A DNA stretch of 64,000 nucleotides from Larix kaempferi (lineage: Eukaryota; Streptophyta; Pinopsida; Pinales; Pinaceae): positions 7,849,001 through 7,913,000 of the forward strand of contig BSBM01002098.1 in NCBI GenBank assembly GCA_027924585.1. The letters are read 5' to 3'. The notes under the pieces are model-generated. The model was not told the origin of the DNA. It saw only the letters and a program-made list of their open reading frames with translations, and did no database searches. Within the stretch, counting starts at the first letter, position 1. Each line of letters opens with the position of its first letter. The translations under genes and the position numbers were made by a program. This document shows positions 1 to 11,689 of this stretch, piece by piece.

Positions 1-26
1 TAGGGCCTTGAAAAAAAAATAACTAG

Positions 27-341
27 GATGAATGGGAAGCCTTACTGCTAAGCGTCGAAACTCTAGCCAAGCTAGGACTAAAGTGCTATCGAGTTTTTGG
101 TGATCCAAAAATAATCATTCAAAAGATACGAAACATTCAATCTGAGAAAGATCATGGTTTGAGCAGAGTTCAAAAAAGAATTCTCACCTTCATCTCTGAA
201 ATAGACAAAATCCAACTATACCACATCAAGCGACATAACAACAGTGAGGTAGATGCTATGGCCAACAAGGGAACTAGGTTGCACCAAGTGGAAATTATAG
301 AAAACAATACAACCACTTCCTTTAAATGGATAACATGTTAA
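27..341 (+). pseudogene. Ty3/gypsy RNase H fragment
   Basis: An open frame of about 104 codons reads as the second half of a retroelement RNase H domain. Seen: a segment like the family's AEYEAL motif (EWEALLLSVE), then a motif like GDS (VFGDPK, Asp kept), and finally HIKRHNNSEVDAMANKG, which corresponds to the terminal ADxLA block. The acidic residues expected for metal binding (E, D, D) appear to be kept. The frame is closed by a stop at its 5' side, so the start of the domain is missing or lies outside the window. In plants such a fragment belongs to the pol of LTR retrotransposons. No integrase follows, so this is a relic. Confidence 0.6.
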
Positions 342-720
342 TGGTGGAAAGAGGCCACCCCTCCTTAGCTCACCCCCTAGGGAGAGAGGGTGGCGCACTT
401 AGAACCTCTTCACTCCCAGACAAGAATGTCCTGGAAGCACGTTTGAATCTACAGATTGGATGGTAGCTGGTAAGCGGGAGCTGACTGTCTTAATTAGGCC
501 TTTAATGGCCGATCCTCTCCAGGCATTAAGGGAATGTTTCTCTCGAGCCATTGTCATAACTGCCTTGTAAGGAAAACACTGGTCCTTTACTCCTCTCCCT
601 CCCCTACCAGACGAGCCCGTTAATATGGAGAATTCATGGGTTATCTTGCACATTCCAAAGTGTAATCTTTCGTGTCTAGAGTTGTGTATTGAAGGAAACT
701 AGCGTATAATGTAGAGTAGC
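342..720. other. unassigned spacer
   Basis: Somewhat GC-richer than the DNA that follows. It holds short overlapping frames on both strands and no recognisable domain. It may be the degraded remainder of the retroelement whose RNase H lies just upstream, but nothing in the sequence proves this. Confidence 0.3.
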
Positions 721-741
721 TATGCAAGCACGAGCAAGGAT

Positions 742-1254
742 ATGGAAAAGGTCCTAGGCGAGGTCCAGGACATTAAGAACAGTTTGACGAACAAAAGAAA
801 GATGGTGCGCTGCACCTATGAGGTTGCTCAAGCTGCTTTGAAAGAAGGTCAACGAACTTCTCAGGACCTGATTTCTCTTGACACTCGCATGGAGGATATT
901 GAGTCTCATGCCTGAGTGCACATCGAAGAATTGGAGGAGGTCAAGACTACTGTTAGTGAGATGGGTAAAGCCCATAAGGAACAGTTGGAGGCATTAATGC
1001 GTGCACTTGAGGGCCTGAACTTTTAGTTTCAGGAGGTTTCTATGCACGGAAACAACGGAATGAAGACCGCTTTGTTCAACTCAAGGAAATCCTGCTTGAA
1101 GTGCAGAAGGGAGTGGAAGATATTGAGGAAAATCAGTGCTTGCAGAAGCAACAAGCTAGAATGGCGGTTATGGAAGAGGACACAGCACCGCTGCAGGAAG
1201 CAACAAGTATCCTGGCTCAGGAATGGCGAATCTCTCCTAGTTCTCTCCTTTTTG
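742..1254 (+). pseudogene. Broken coiled-coil ORF, probable retroelement relic
   Basis: Reading the plus strand gives a hydrophilic, heptad-like protein rich in Glu, Lys, Gln and Leu, for example MEKVLGEVQDIKNSL, VHIEELEEVKTTVSEM and KEQLEALMRALEGL. It is interrupted by stops near 914 and 1024 and by a frameshift near 1070, after which the theme continues (QLKEILLEVQKGVEDIEEN). Such coiled-coil frames are common beside gag in plant LTR elements, and the upstream RNase H relic fits this. I do not recognise a specific family. Confidence 0.35.
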
Positions 1255-1259
1255 TAGTA

Positions 1260-1990
1260 GGCTCCATGTTTTTTTGCAAATATCTATGTAATCAATTTGT
1301 TAAAGTTTATTCCGTAAAAGGAAGGAATGTAAGACTCTCAAGAACCTATAAAGACATATCTATGTCTATGATGTTTTCATTCTCTTTGATGATCTATTCC
1401 CAAGATTTTGATATGCCATTTTTGAAAGTTCCAATGCTCTTTGTACTCTTTGTTTATATATAAAAATAAACTTCTCGTTTCTGTTAAAGAAAATCACATC
1501 AAAATTTTAGAAAATTTAATATATAATAAAACCTTCATCCAAAGGTGACAAATTCCAACAATGTGATAAAAGAGTGTTACAAAATTAATCTATTCCTTAT
1601 ACAATGACTTTTTATAAAATATATTTGATTAAAAATTATAAATTCATAACGAATGATATTTAATAAAATATATGTTATTAAAAACATAAGTTCATGACGA
1701 TGTTCTCTTTTAATTGACCATTCACTTTTGGATATTGATGCCTCTAAACATTATTTAATATTTAATGTGATTTTAATTATTAATTGTACAACTCAAAGTC
1801 AAGTCAAGATATATAGAGAGGAGATGATTTGGTATGAAGTTGCTTAGAATCTTCATTTTTCCATTAAAAAGAGTTTCGACATAGACCACCTGCGACTAAA
1901 CTGCTCTTATTAAGTCTCAGAAATATATTTTTAATGAACTTCCCACCCAATTCAGAAAATGACATTTTACTCGATTATTCTCCCATCTTA
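1260..1990. other. AT-rich intergenic DNA
   Basis: No gene is visible. A short degenerate tandem duplication lies at about 1611-1700, where two versions of a motif built from AAAATATAT, ATTAAAAA, TTCATAACGA/TTCATGACGA follow each other. Confidence 0.4.
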
Positions 1991-2009
1991 CAGATAAACT
2001 GGTCCCTTC

Positions 2010-2105
2010 AAAAGAGACAATCCATATTTCAGAAAGCTCCCTTTATCGTACTCGGCAGCACTACTGCCGGCATCGTCTCTTTCTTGGAAATGTCTCAAAC
2101 TCAAT
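2010..2105 (+). repeat. Copy of a block found upstream of the intact GLR gene
   Basis: This stretch matches 38448-38550. Shared words include GACAATCCA, TATCGTAC, GCA(C/G)GACTGC-like and TTC(C/T)TGGAAATGTC. In both places the plus strand can be read as TTA-(A/G)-I-(A/V)-SFLEMS, although neither frame has any other support as coding. In the intact locus the block lies about 1.1 kb upstream of the receptor start codon; here it lies about 0.5 kb upstream of the decayed receptor start. Confidence 0.6.
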
Positions 2106-2414
2106 TCAATATAAGACATTTCAATGTAAAATATTCAGTTTAGTGAGGTGACGTATGAATAATGGTAATGTGTGGATATTTATCGATTACAAGTTAAGTT
2201 GTTGTGTTAATGATCTGCTTTTAAACAATTTCATGTATGAGCAATAAATTCAATCAAATCAAACAAACCTGTTGTTCTAACATAACTTTATTATGCATTG
2301 TGATAATCTGAGACACCAGCAACAAAATCAATTCGTAAATATTATTCATTATATATTCGAATTTCGATCGCTCAAATGCATAGCCAAAGGATGCATAGGT
2401 TAACAAAATCTATA

Positions 2415-2650
2415 AACCAGATCAAGTTTGACAAAATATATACACCATATCACATTGGATTTTAAGGTCTATGTTTCCTTCCGCCTAAAAAGATAACCAA
2501 ATATGGAACTCCAATTCCAAATGGAAACAAAACTTTAAAATGATAACCAAATATGGAATTGCAATTCAGATGGAAAGCCAAGCTAGGCAATGGCAATTTT
2601 GATGATTTTCTGCATTTTATTCTATTCTGCAATACAGTTAAGCTAATTAG
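2415..2650 (+). pseudogene. Decayed 5' end of a glutamate-receptor-like gene (copy A)
   Basis: The segment aligns with the promoter-proximal DNA and first ~70 coding bases of the intact receptor at 39.56-39.71 kb. Seen: TTTGACAAA, CACATTGGATT, AAGGTCTAT and the coding word TTTTGATGATTTTCTGC are shared in order. The start region is duplicated inside this copy (ATAACCAAATATGGAA at about 2490 and 2540). Small indels destroy the frame of the signal peptide, and homology stops within exon 1. It shares changes with copy B at 20.2 kb (CCAAGCTAG in place of the intact gene's CCCAGGAACTC), so A and B come from one already altered ancestor. Confidence 0.7.
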
Positions 2651-2699
2651 TTTAGGGGTGGATTTATAAATCATAATCATATTCATATTCATAACAAGT

Positions 2700-4890
2700 G
2701 AAATCGCTGCAAAGCAGCTAGTCCGTGCTTTAAAATTATGTTTACGGTTAAAATATGGTTTGTCTACGAGTTAATTCATATCTTTGTTTTTAAAAGAATC
2801 AGTCACTTAGTACTTAGTTGACAGCACCTTCTATTTTTTCTTATTAAACTACAACGATATTTATTCAAAGCTACAATGATTAATAGTTTTAGGCGTTAAG
2901 AGTTCTAAGTGTTATGGTTAATAAGGTTTACATGAGAAGAAATTAATGGACCTTTGATTTTGGGATAGAAAGAAGCTCATTTTTATAACTGTGGTGATTC
3001 TTATTATTTTATATGGGTGTGAAGTTTCAGGTTGCAATATTTATAGAGAATAGTAGAGAAGGATAAAGCAAACCCAAAAACATTTTATAAAATTTATAGT
3101 CTAAAAAACCAACAATACATCCTAGTGATAAATAGTAGTAGAGGAGGTCACTTTGCATAATAGTGGTAATATTAAAAGTATTATTACATCTAAATTTAAA
3201 CATAAGTTGTGGTACCATAACGAATTAAAGGATAAGATAATTTTTTATTATTATAAAGAGGTGTTCAACCATATTATAAAAGATCAAAAACTTATCTAAG
3301 TTTTAACTAGCAAAGAAGAAAATCAACATTGCTAAAATAAGCTCCATAGTGAAATAGGGTGTTGACCATTTTTGAAATGTATTGGGACTAACCAAATTGT
3401 CATCTTTGTGAAAATAAAGGGTTGAAGATGAAAATCACTTCCTCTTAAAATGTCATATGTAGACCCTCGTACACATTGGATTGTAATTTCAATATATTTG
3501 CTACAAAATTGACCTTGTTTACCTTTTAACTCATGACAACTATGACAATTTAGGAATGGGCTTTTTCAAGTACATAAATACAATTTTAAAGTAAATAAGT
3601 GATTCCTTACCTATTTGAAAGTTTTATAAATTAAATTTGGTCTCTATGAATATTGATAACCATCATTATCATAATGATTGTTATTTAAATAATATTGCAA
3701 ATTATCAATTTTTAGTAATTTATATATTAGGATTTTCTTTTAAATTATTTTTAAAAAATTAATAAATAACAAATTCATTAGTCTTTTAAATTAAGATTAA
3801 TGACTAATTTCATACTAATAAAAGATACTAATAAATACCATTAATAAATAGAAAATATTTTATTCTAGCAATTTCACTATAATAATTATTGTAAAATAAA
3901 ATAATTTCATCATTATCAGTAAGATACTATAAATACCAATTAAATGATTGTGCTGAAAACATCTTGTTTGCAATATTTTAAGGATGATGTTTGATAACAA
4001 TACCTTTCAAACAAATTAGTTGATGGTTTTTTTATGATAGGTTTAAAATCACTTTATAAAAACCAAAAGTAAAAAGATTCATGTTCTAATGACTAGTGAG
4101 ACCTAAGAGAATAGATTTTTAATTTTTTTTAGAGAAAACTTTAAATTCCATATTAATATATATTTCTAAATTTTGGAGGATAGAAATTCAACTAGTCAAT
4201 TTATGTCCTATACTTTTAATTGGTAAAATTTTGAAAAATATTTATTTAAAAAATATTTAATTTTAGAAACTTTATTATTTTTTAACACATAATATTATCT
4301 CTTTGTTAAAAAATACTTATAAATTCACTAATCTATTTATTAACAAAATATTTGTTAAAAAATACTTATAAATTCACTAATCTATTTATTAACAAAATAT
4401 TAATGTTATAATCTAAAATTAAAGACTAAATGCAGTTCTTGTTAAACCATATGATATGAGATATTAAATCCCTACTTATATGAACTAGGTACTTTTCAAT
4501 TTTTTGGTTCTTTTAAAACATATTTATCGTAATATTGTATTTTTAAATATTTAATTAAGCTCATGGTAAAAGACTTTATTTTTAACTATATGTATGTATT
4601 TTAGTTATTGTGATAGGTTATATAATTTATTGTTTTTTTATATAGTATATCTAATTTAAATATGAAAACGAAATAACAAATTAAATAAATAACATATTAA
4701 AATATTGTTTTAATTAAAAACTGAGATAAGGGATTATTATGTTTTCGCTCAACTCAATTAATATGTCCGTACAATTAAATATTTTTTTTTTTATTTTCTA
4801 TAGTTAAAATTTATAAAACAATTTTTCTATTTAAATTATTTTTAGTAAAAATTATTTATATGGAATGTGATTGGTTAAAAAGAAATGATA
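2700..4890. other. AT-rich intergenic DNA
   Basis: About 2.2 kb of strongly AT-rich sequence with no supported gene on either strand. Short frames are chance products. It contains a perfect tandem duplication near 4.3 kb, listed separately. Confidence 0.5.
4302..4400. repeat. 49-bp tandem duplication
   Basis: Two nearly identical neighbouring copies begin with TTTGTTAAAAAATACTTATA and end with TTATTAACAAAATA. The period is about 49 bp. The near identity implies a recent local duplication, probably by replication slippage. Confidence 0.8.
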
Positions 4891-4894
4891 TCAG

Positions 4895-5110
4895 CCTCGG
4901 CCATTGTTACCCACCCTCGGCGGCTGGCTAACGTCATTCTTTGACTGCGTCATTCTTTGACTGACAGAGTGACAGATTTATTCAGTACTATGGCTGCCTC
5001 CATTCCGTCCTGGCTGTATCTGTGTATCCATATCGTCCAATATCTTGATGTGACGACGAGTCTCCAGTTTTAATCGTGCACGACTTCAAGGACGTTGAAG
5101 GTGGCGCTCA
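4895..5110. promoter_or_regulatory. GC-richer island with a duplicated W-box-like word
   Basis: This stretch is clearly richer in G and C than its AT-rich flanks. It contains two adjacent copies of GTCATTCTTTGACTG (about 4933-4963). Each carries TTGAC, the core of WRKY-binding W-boxes. A 27-codon frame, starting MAASIPSWLY near 4990, is too short to call a gene. The island could be a relic promoter or first exon of a lost gene; no downstream coding sequence supports that. Confidence 0.3.
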
Positions 5111-5189
5111 TAGAATTTTTCTAAATTTTGATTTTGATTTTAAAAAAAGTTACATCTAAGCGGGGCATATTTGTCAAATCAGATCTTAA

Positions 5190-5249
5190 AGCCAATCAAA
5201 AAATATAAATTATGTAATAAGCCAATCAAAAAATATAAATTATGTAATA
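5190..5249. repeat. 30-bp perfect tandem duplication
   Basis: Two adjacent copies of a 30-bp unit starting AAGCCAATCAAAAAATATAA. There is no coding potential. Confidence 0.85.
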
Positions 5250-5399
5250 TTAAAAATTTAAATTATAATTTTATTTGTTTAAAAAATCTATTTAATAATT
5301 AAAATTCATAAAACATTAGGTAACTATATACTAATTTATTTTGAAAATTAAAAATTCAAAGTGAGTTTGACTTTTAAGCGAAAGCTATAACAGGGACTA

Positions 5400-5655
5400 A
5401 TAATAATAATATTATATAGTCATCTTAGTTGTTGTTGTGGTGGTCAAGATCAAATTGATGTATTAGATTTTTTTAGTTTACGCAAGTATACATCATTGCG
5501 ACCTATTTATTATTATTTTTATAATCATGGTCAAGTTAAACATCAAATTAATGTATGAGATTCTTTTGGAGGTATACATTATTGTAACATTCAAAGGAAA
5601 AACACTAGAAAACACAAACACATATTTTTCATTGTTAGGTCCATTCAAGTTGTTT
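5400..5655. repeat. Dispersed repeat shared with 20.48-21.18 kb
   Basis: Words such as AAATTGATGTATTAGATT, TATACATCATTG, ACACTAGAAAACACAAACAC and CATTCAAGTTG recur, slightly changed, at 20.48-20.60 and 20.86-21.18 kb. With the LINE removed, this piece and 10857-11567 are collinear with the 20.48-22.4 kb region, so they belong to one duplicated unit. Confidence 0.6.
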
Positions 5656-5909
5656 TTTCCAGCGAAAAAAAACTACTATTGATATTCAAAAATGAATCAA
5701 ATAGTACAAAGAGATTCAAGATTCATCAGATGAATCAAGTACATTGGATCTACCAAGCAAAAAGCTTCAAGATCTCTTTACAATCCCATGTCACCCTGAT
5801 GACATAATATCAGCAAGCATCATTACATATTATCCAAGCAAAATTTCAAAAATATATAAGAAGAACTTCAACAGATCAGAAGATATTCAGAGAAAAACAT
5901 CAGCTCAGA

Positions 5910-6458
5910 TCAGTCAAAAAAATAAGTAGTGCCACAGTCCTGGAGACAATTCTCAAACCATTCCTCCCAAATCAGCTGGCCTTCTAAACCTGATAAAGCT
6001 TGCTTTGAGAGCTTGTCAGCAAGAGAGTTCTGCTCTCTATAGATATGCTCAAAATGGACACCCTGAAGTTTAGAAATTTCCGAATGAGTCCGAAGAGCCC
6101 AGTGCCTTAAATTTAAAACATTAAGCTTGAAATCGCCCGCGGCCCATTTAATTGTAACCCTAGAGTCGCCATATACCTTGATATTCACCAAACCAAAGAT
6201 ATTAGCAACTTTGAGCACGCACCAGAGTGCCATTAACTCCGCTTTCATATTTGATCTTGTGCCGCAATTGAGTCTAAAAGAAAAATAATGTGACTCATTC
6301 AAATATATCACTCCCCCAACATCACATATACCAGATTGAGATGCACCATCGAAGAATAAAATGGGCTGATCCACAATGAGCTTGAAAGTACTAATCCTGT
6401 CAGTCTTTAACTTAGGATCTTCATTCTTACATGAGGCATACATATTTAATGCAATCAT
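5910..6458 (-). pseudogene. LINE ORF2 RNase H domain
   Basis: A 182-codon open frame. Seen: FFDGASQSG (first Asp), the MKAELMALW motif (Glu), VYGDSRVTI (second Asp) and REQNSLADKLSKQAL (final Asp). This matches the RNase H that plant L1-clade LINEs carry after the reverse transcriptase. It is the least damaged part of the element. A diverged relative of the same domain lies at 43930-44223. Confidence 0.85.
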
Positions 6459-6686
6459 GCTACATTGGATAGGATTTGTATTGATATTCTAAAAGATGGC
6501 ACAGTTTCTAGTGTACCATATAGCCCAGGAAATACATATGGCAATGTAGAAATGTTGTTTACATGTTCTGAACCAATTGAGAAGACACTTGTTGTAATCT
6601 CCAACATCCCAGCACTGTGAAATGTTTAGATTAGCCGAAACCACTTCCCAGATCTTAATAGAGAAGCTGCATTTAATAAATAGATG

Positions 6687-9123
6687 CTATTTAGTTTCAG
6701 CATCCTTCTTACAAAGAATGCAGACACTAGGTCCATTCCAACCCCGATTACATAAGTTGTCCAAAGTCTTTAATTTATTTTGTAATAATAACCAGCAGAA
6801 ACATTTGAGTTTCAGAGGAATGGCCAATGCCAAAGCCGCTTGTACCACCAATCCTGTGGAAATATGAGCTTGTCCTGAACAATTCTGGAGTAAGCAGTAC
6901 ATGCAGTAACCAAACCAGTAGCGGGATTTCCACTCCAGATAAGCTGATCTGAATCTTGGTTCAATCTGACACCAGAAGCATTTAAATTCAAGATGTAAGC
7001 CTCCCAAATATGAGCAAGTTGACCAGATAGACCAAGGTCCCTTGCAGACATCCATTTAGAATTGTTGACAGACCCATGATGATGCAGATAAATTTTATCC
7101 AGCGTGTTCAATCCTAAGATCTGAAGATATCGAGAGATAGAATGAGGCAGAATATAGTTTTCTTCCATGCCGATAATGGGATCAATCCCAACTTGTATCA
7201 TTTCTCCAGTCCCAACCTGCCAGGTAAGATCTTTTTTGATCCAGTGAAAGATCTTCATGAAACCCCGCCATATAGGAGAAAAATTCCAGCTTACAAGTTT
7301 TGGGCTTCTAATCCAGCAGAATACTTCCTGTTTTAAATATTTGCAAGAAATAAGAGAAGACCAAAGAGTTTTCCCAAAAAGACAACGCCAGATACTTTTA
7401 AGTCTGAGAGCAATATTGAAAGTACCCATCTCTAAAATACCCCATCCCCCAAATCTATAAGGTCTAGCTATAATATCTGCAGCAACCATAGGGATCTTTT
7501 CACTGATTGCAGAACCAAACCATGAAAAGTTGAAGAAATATCTTTTTATATGCCTGAGAATGGTTGCTGGAACTTCAAGCAGGGAAAACCAATATACTGG
7601 TATGCTAGAAAGCACAGACTTCAATAGGATGAGCTTACCACCAATGGACAGAAACCTGTAAGACCAATGTGCAATTATTTTTTCTATCTTTCTCAGCAAC
7701 CAATACCAATCCTTATTTTGATATTATTCGGCTTAAGATAGAAACCCAGATATTTAAGCCCTTGCTCCATATCTAAACACTTAAAAGGCAGGATCGATAG
7801 AATATCATTAAGATGCCCAACATTTGGGGAAAGATGATAAAAGTTGGATTTAGCTATACTGACTTTCATCCCTGTAGCACAACAAAAAGTCTGAATGATT
7901 CCATTGTATATAATCCATTCCTCAACAAAGTATTCACCTGCCACCAAAACATCATCAGCAAAAAGTATGTGTGAAATCACACAATCTTTTGCAATTTTAA
8001 TACCTTTTATCTATCCTCTCAATAAATCTTGATTGATCAATCTGTTGAATCCATCCATAACCAAAATAAATAGAAGCGGAGATAAGGGATACCCTTGTCG
8101 GATCCCCCTAGAGCAGCTGAAGAATTCAGAAGGACTACCATTAACAAGTACTGAGATGCACGTAGAAGATATACAAGCCATTATCCATTTAATGGTTGCT
8201 GGAGGCACCCCAATTCTAATAAGGATCATTCTGAGAAAAGACCAACTAACCCTGTCATATGCTTTTTCTAGGTCCATTTTAAGCACCAGAGCTTTTTTCT
8301 TATAAATCTTGATACTGTGTAGCAGCTCTTGAGAAATGCCTATAGCATCATGGATCTGTCTTCCAGCCAAAAAACCAAATTGCTCACTGGAGATGTGCCT
8401 GGATAGAACAGATTTCAGCCGATCAGCAATAATTTTGGAGATAAGCTTGTATAGCAGATTACAGAGAGCAATCGGACGATAATCACCAAAAGACCTGGGC
8501 TTGCCTTTTTTAGGAATGAGGGTGATAAATGTGGAATTAAGCCCTCCTGAGATAAATCCATTAATTCTGGAGTAATTCACCAAGTCTTTAAGTTCACTAC
8601 CCATCAGATCAAAAAAGTGCAAGTAAAGCTCCACCGGCCACCCATCAAGCCCGGGGCTTTTTTCTTTAGCAAAATATTTCAGGGTCTGTTCTATTTCCTC
8701 CAAAGAGACTTCTTCTTGTATGCTGGCCGCTTCTTGTTCATTAAAGAAACACGGATAAAGTGTGGCAACTTTAATCTGCTCTGACAAAATACATTCACCA
8801 GGGTTAGCATAATTATGACCAAAAAAGGTGACAGCTTCTGATTTAATATTCTCAAGTCCAGAATACTGATGTCCTCCGTCATCCTCAATTTCCCATATGT
8901 ATTTAGAGTTCCTTCTCGCCGATGCAAAGGATTGAAAGAATTTTGTATTCTTATCACCATAAGAAATCCATATGGCACGGCTTTTAAGCCTCCATTCTTT
9001 TTCAGTTTGTATGAGAAGCTCTTCTTTTTTCTTCTCAATCAGTTGCATGACCTCAAAGTCATCATAAGTAAGAGAACCAAGAACATTTGCAGAGGTATAT
9101 GCCTGTAGATTTTTTTCTAACAA
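6687..9123 (-). pseudogene. LINE ORF2 reverse transcriptase and connection region
   Basis: RVT_1-type reverse transcriptase. In order: SPGLDGWPVELY, TLIPKKGKP, YRPIALCNLLYKLISKIIA, EQFGFLAGRQIHDA, LKMDLEKAYDRV (first catalytic Asp), GIRQGYPLSPLLF and ILFADDVLVAG with the catalytic FADD encoded at 7951-7962. The thumb follows, with LSIGGKLILLKSVLSSIPVY, and then a zf-RVT-like C-terminal region. Breaks: an in-frame TAG at 8011-8013 just before the FADD segment, a frameshift near 7695 and another near 7000. Catalytic residues survive but the protein cannot be made whole. Confidence 0.85.
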
Positions 9124-9242
9124 ATGTAACTCCTTTTTATCTGCCTCTTTTCTGTCTCTAATCCATCTGGAGACAGCTTCTTTTAATCCCTTTAATTTAA
9201 GACATAAATTCTAAATTGGATTGTTTTCAGAAACAGCACATC

Positions 9243-10022
9243 TTATCCAAAAATTTCTAACCATGTTGCAAAAGGTATCATCACCGAGCTAGGAGGTGTT
9301 AAACTTGAAGGGGAAACCACGATTATGATCCATATCATCAAGTTGAAGGATAATGGGCCAGTGGTCCGAAAATTTGTGTTCAAAAACCCAAGACCTGTGC
9401 TTCTGAAAGATACACAACAATGTCGATTTGACCAGAAACCTATCCAGTCTCTTATGAACACCATCATTCCCAAATCTCCCATTAGTCCAGGTAGGGACCA
9501 ATGTATGAGGCTGAACATCCACCAAGTCAGAATCCACCATAAGCTGAACAAAGAAGCCTGCTAAATCATCAATTCTGGCAGAGGATCCCCAAATTTCAAA
9601 GACATGGCAAGTGAAGTTTAAGTCACCTGCAATGATCAAGTCATCCAAATTCAAAAGCCTAGAACCCTGTAGAGAAGTCCAAAAAGACTGTCTTGAGCAT
9701 AGCAGTTAAGAATGGAGAGTGTTTGATTGTTTCCACAAAAAGACCCTTTTAAGAGAATTCCCCAGGGGGTAGAGAAGGTTTTAAAAACAAAAATATTTGG
9801 ATCCCATGCCATAGCTAAACCCCCAGATAAGCCACAAGAACTAACAGCAGCCACTTCCCAAAGGGGAAGAAGCTTGCAGAGATTATGGATAGCAAGATTA
9901 TCATCACACATGGTCTCTTGGATTAATATGATGGCAGGGATAGTAGACTTGAAGAGATTGGTTAAATCCTGTGCCCTGGACACTTTAGCCAATCCACGAA
10001 CATTAAGGGACAAAACAGACAT
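9243..10022 (-). pseudogene. LINE ORF2 endonuclease domain
   Basis: The EEP/AP-endonuclease domain that nicks the target site. Seen: SLNVRGLA near the start, IILIQET (catalytic Glu region), then AGDLNFT (Asp/Asn pair), KRLDRFLV and SDHWPI (terminal Asp-His). All expected active-site motifs are present. The frame shifts once near 9654, splitting the domain into 10022-9651 and 9654-9243. ORF2 starts with MSVLSLNVRG directly at the ORF1 stop. Confidence 0.8.
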
Positions 10023-10852
10023 TAAGAAACATTTAAGTTGGGGGACAATGCTCTAAGCCCCAAAGAGTCAACCTGATCAGACCTACCCACCTCCTCTAAT
10101 CTCTGAGAAATCGGAGTATAAGAATCTGAAGGAAGATGTGCATTTTTAGCCAAGTTCTTTTTCTTATTGCCCCTTCTAATGGTGACGTTTTGGAATTGCA
10201 AGGAATGAACAGGTTTTGCCATAGACCCACTTCCCGGGTTCTTTGAGAAGGATGGAAGAGGAGGAAATTCTTCACCATTTGACGAAATACAATATCCACT
10301 ATCAGCTAAAATATCATTGTCTCCCGAAGAGAGATTGTCAATAGGACCATCATTATTCATATGGACCCCCGAACCCTGACCCACTTCATGACCCAGATTA
10401 AAAGAAGACAATGATGAAACACCCACTGAGGAATTCAAATCCGGCCCCAAAGTATCAGAAAGAAAAGGTTGAGGGTCCACTGAACAAGGGAGAGAGGACT
10501 TATCAAGGGAAGGGTTTGGAATATTAACCTCAGCAGAACCAGCCGAAATAACAGTAGAATCAGTCGCCAAACTATCAAAAAGTTTACGACCAACTTTTGC
10601 ACATGAGGACGTTTTCAACTGGTTAACTACAGGTAGCCCCGTCACAAGGTCATGCCTCATCTGTATTTCTCCCTTAGAAATACGATGTGAGAGCAATTTT
10701 TCTGAATTTTCAATAAATAAAAGGTCATCTGGAGTTAAATCAGGAAAGTTAACAAGGTTTTTACAAAAGGACTTACCCGAAAGATCCGAAAAGGACTGAG
10801 GGTCACCAGCCTTTGAAGAAGTATTACAATTGTAGGGGCAGGCAGCACGCAA
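10022..10852 (-). pseudogene. LINE ORF1, C-terminal part
   Basis: A 276-codon open frame, rich in Ser, Asn and Pro, with a basic stretch near its end (VTIRRGNKKKNLAKN). Plant LINE ORF1 proteins usually bring an RNA-binding region and a CCHC knuckle; those lie further N-terminal and are missing because the element is 5'-truncated. Its stop codon overlaps the ORF2 start as TAATG at 10020-10024, an arrangement that fits termination-reinitiation. Confidence 0.6.
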
Positions 10853-10856
10853 AATT

Positions 10857-11567
10857 TTTCATATCAATAAGTAATTATTCTCATAAAAGTATTTAAATAC
10901 AAATATAAAGAATTGATTACATCAAAATCAAAATTTCTTATGAAAATATGAAAAGTGATAACAATTTTTTATTTCATTTTTTTTAGTAAATAAAAATAAA
11001 CAATGATAATGGATAACCTCTCAATATAAATTCCATAATAACACTAGAATTGCATAAGAATAATAAATATTAAAAACATTTAAAAAGCACCCTGAACGAT
11101 GTTAATTTCTTTTCAACATAATTGTTTAAACCCTATATAATATTATGCACAACACTTACACTATACCACACTATACCAGTTTTGAAAAAGCTTGGGCATC
11201 TAAGAAACTAACCAAAGTGACATTCCATTATTTCCCTTCATGAGATGAGTAAAATGCAATAGTTTTAGAATTCATTTTAGCTTTAGATTTTTACAACTAC
11301 ATTGGAAACTGCTACAAAAATCTTTGAAATACATATGCATGAATTATGTAAAGAGATCATTCATATTTCATATTGAGAAGGTGATTGAATACACATTTAT
11401 TAACAAATTTAGTATCCAATATGAGTCATTACTATAAGATTCTTTTCCCAATGCTTGAGGTTGGGATGATAGAAAAAATATACTTGAATAACTCTTACAA
11501 AATGCCTTAGCTAGGCTTGTACAACAATAAAAGAGTTCACTAGACACCACGACATCATGATAAATAT
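10857..11567. repeat. Dispersed segment shared with 21213-22400
   Basis: Shared words include TTTTCAT..TAATAAGTAATTATT, ACATCAAAATCAAAA, GAGATCATTCATATTT, CCAATATGAGTCATT and CCCAATGCTTGAGGTT. Compared with the 22.3-kb copy, this copy has about 46 extra bases (near 11495-11540) before a shared GACACCA. The right part runs into the start of the copia 3' LTR, so the whole shared segment may be LTR DNA of that element family rather than host DNA. Confidence 0.6.
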
Positions 11568-11689
11568 CATTATACTTTTCAACATTCCCCTTTAATGATG
11601 ACTAGGGAGATAGAACACAAATGGAGGAAGATGGCATGAAATTAACATTCCCCCTTGATGACAACTTCTTGCATTCCCAATAAGTCATG

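Larger units (their letters stand above)
5650..10856 (-). mobile_element. LINE (L1-type) retrotransposon with RNase H, 5'-truncated
   Basis: A non-LTR retrotransposon on the minus strand. In transcription order it holds the end of ORF1, an AP-type endonuclease, reverse transcriptase, a zinc-binding C-terminal region and an RNase H domain, as in plant L1-clade LINEs. The 5' end near 10856 cuts into ORF1, the usual result of incomplete target-primed reverse transcription. The 3' end is placed near 5650, where the minus strand has a short A-run; I could not identify clear target duplications. ORF2 carries at least one in-frame stop and several frameshifts, so the copy is inactive. It interrupts a dispersed repeat that is uninterrupted at 20.5-22.4 kb. 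Confidence 0.85.

Noticed and set aside
6622-6867. Plus-strand frame within the first LINE
   Set aside because: It is antisense to a well-supported LINE pol and has no motif of its own.
10022-10056. Plus-strand frames across LINE endonuclease/ORF1 (9727-10056)
   Set aside because: Shadow of the minus-strand endonuclease frame; no independent similarity.
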